The position numbers and the translations under genes are program-made. A stretch of 34,652 bases of DNA from NCBI GenBank assembly GCA_003500135.1, contig DNTA01000290.1, positions 1 to 34,652 of the forward strand. Direction: 5' to 3'. The DNA is from Cytophagales bacterium. Its GTDB lineage: Bacteria > Bacteroidota > Bacteroidia > Cytophagales > Cyclobacteriaceae. Under the pieces are notes generated by a model that saw nothing but the letters and a program-made list of their open reading frames with translations, had not been told where the DNA came from and ran no database searches. This document shows, one piece after another, positions 34,183-34,652 of this stretch (within the stretch, counting starts at the first letter, position 1; each line of letters opens with the position of its first letter).

Positions 34183-34227
34183 ATGCGTTTGCAACGCATG
34201 GCTATGGAGAATGGCGTTTGTAACGCC
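34183..34227. repeat. Pair of related short hairpins
   Basis: ATGCGTT-TGC-AACGCAT (34183-34199) and GGCGTT-TGT-AACGCC (34213-34227) are perfect hairpins with the same GCGTT/AACGC stem core and near-identical three-base loops, 13 bp apart. The outer stem bases differ between the two but pair in both. This is the look of REP-type palindromic elements. Confidence 0.6.
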
Positions 34228-34326
34228 CGGTTGAAGTTCTGAAAAAATCATTGATTCCGATATTTATTTCAGCCCAATTTCATCACAACCGGACTTTTCA
34301 AAGTACTGAATGTCATGGAGAATAAT

Positions 34327-34356
34327 GATCAGAGTCCGCATGGCGGGACTCTGATC
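34327..34356. repeat. Bulged palindromic hairpin, copy 2
   Basis: GATCAGAGTC and GACTCTGATC pair, with a CGC/GCG upper stem, one unpaired G on the 3' arm and loop ATG. Same 30-nt architecture as 19507-19536, in the opposite orientation. Confidence 0.75.
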
Positions 34357-34463
34357 GTGGAAGTGTGAGTAAACTGGCAATTCCGATAGTTCAAGTTGAA
34401 AACTTGAAGGATTTTAGCCACAAGTTACGCTCCGCTAAACTTGCGGCAGGATATGAGGGGTTT

Positions 34464-34506
34464 GGGGATTCGTTGAGTTGTTTATATATGTCTAAAGCTC
34501 AAAGCT
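34464..34506 (+). repeat. 43-bp direct repeat, copy 2
   Basis: Identical to 33998-34040. Here it is followed by GGAAGCTCGAAGCTCGAAGC units. Confidence 0.8.
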
Positions 34507-34600
34507 GGAAGCTCGAAGCTCGAAGCTCAAAGAATTTTACACTCATTCAGGAAGTTGGTTGATTCGGGGGCTTGTTGAATGCTTAGTTAATTCATTCGCT

Positions 34601-34650
34601 GAACCCTGAACTCTAAACCCCGAACCCTGAACCCTTGAACCCTTGAACTT
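34601..34650 (+). repeat. Short GAACCCT-type tandem repeats at the window edge
   Basis: Units GAACCCT, GAACTCT, AAACCCC, GAACCCT, GAACCCTT, GAACCCTT and GAACTTTT follow each other to the window end, 7-8 bases each, imperfect. They may continue beyond the window. No function can be assigned. Confidence 0.65.
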
Positions 34651-34652
34651 TT

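Larger units (their letters stand above)
33732..34652. repeat. Hairpin- and repeat-rich non-coding region
   Basis: More than 900 bp without a credible gene. It is a mosaic of short repeats: GCTCGAAGCT-type tandem units, CTCCC...GGGAG elements, perfect small hairpins and, at the right edge, GAACCCT-type units. Several of its parts recur at 19.5-20.1 kb. The only sizeable frame (34365-34562) is made of repeat units and is not a gene. Confidence 0.8.

Noticed and set aside
34365..34562. 65-residue frame in the repeat region
   Set aside because: Made of GCTCGAAGCT-type repeat units; not protein-like.
33732..34652. A CRISPR array
   Set aside because: Repeats are irregularly spaced, of several types, partly palindromic tandem units, with no spacer pattern and no cas genes.

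Overview
The window looks like chromosomal DNA of a free-living Bacteroidota, most likely of the Cytophagales / Fulvivirga-Marivirga type. The evidence is the gene content: a 7TMR-DISM histidine kinase, the tail of a triple-tyrosine LuxR-type regulator, an MbnP/MbnH pair, lipoproteins, TonB-plug-like and Omp85-like domains and ATP-type PEP carboxykinase. There is little Shine-Dalgarno signal and one good TAnnTTTG promoter box. The placement is inferred from recognised families, not from a search. No tRNA, rRNA, CRISPR array or transposase was recognised.

Layout. 0-1.3 kb is decayed: a clipped conserved hypothetical and the broken remains of an exported beta-strand-rich surface protein. 1.3-4.4 kb (minus strand) holds a Tas-type aldo/keto reductase and an overlapping pair, a di-haem MbnH-like peroxidase and an MbnP-like lipoprotein. 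4.5-7.9 kb (plus) has an unknown helical protein, pckA and a PfkB sugar kinase. 7.9-9.0 kb is a scar where a 5'-truncated GH16 glucanase pseudogene meets, head to head, a 5'-truncated LuxR-type regulator pseudogene. 9.0-13.4 kb is a cell-envelope block: a polysaccharide deacetylase lipoprotein and a Bax-like glucosaminidase (minus), divergent from a class A penicillin-binding protein (plus). 13.4-15.6 kb is a broken 7TMR-DISM histidine kinase. 15.6-19.3 kb encodes a 1237-residue lipoprotein that joins a degenerate metallophosphatase domain, a kinase-like central segment and an Omp85-like barrel.

19.7-25.8 kb (plus) has a DUF427 protein, an exported thioredoxin followed closely by mnmE, a membrane protein, an Acr3 arsenite exporter behind an ArsR-like operator, and a three-gene stress unit: ECF sigma factor, small one-helix membrane protein, and a CpxP/Spy-like periplasmic protein that ends in a TonB-plug-like tail. 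25.9-29.3 kb holds a two-component system in which both response regulator and kinase are broken, divergent from a duplicated-domain lipoprotein that also carries a stop codon. 29.4-31.4 kb (minus) is an overlapping operon: exported alpha/beta hydrolase, ECF sigma factor, membrane protein. 31.8-33.7 kb has a serine beta-lactamase-like hydrolase and a six-helix membrane protein. 33.7-34.65 kb is non-coding and full of hairpins and repeats, partly an inverted copy of the repeats at 19.5-19.7 kb.

Two themes stand out. One is heavy gene decay: at least seven loci still align end to end with familiar families but carry nonsense codons, frameshifts or truncations, mostly in sensory/regulatory and surface genes, while housekeeping genes (pckA, mnmE, PBP1A) are intact. 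The other is a set of unusual but intact systems: the 1237-residue fusion lipoprotein, the sigma/membrane protein/CpxP-plug unit beside the arsenite pump, and a hairpin repeat family whose two copies differ by a compensatory base-pair change. All calls come from reading the sequence; no database was consulted.
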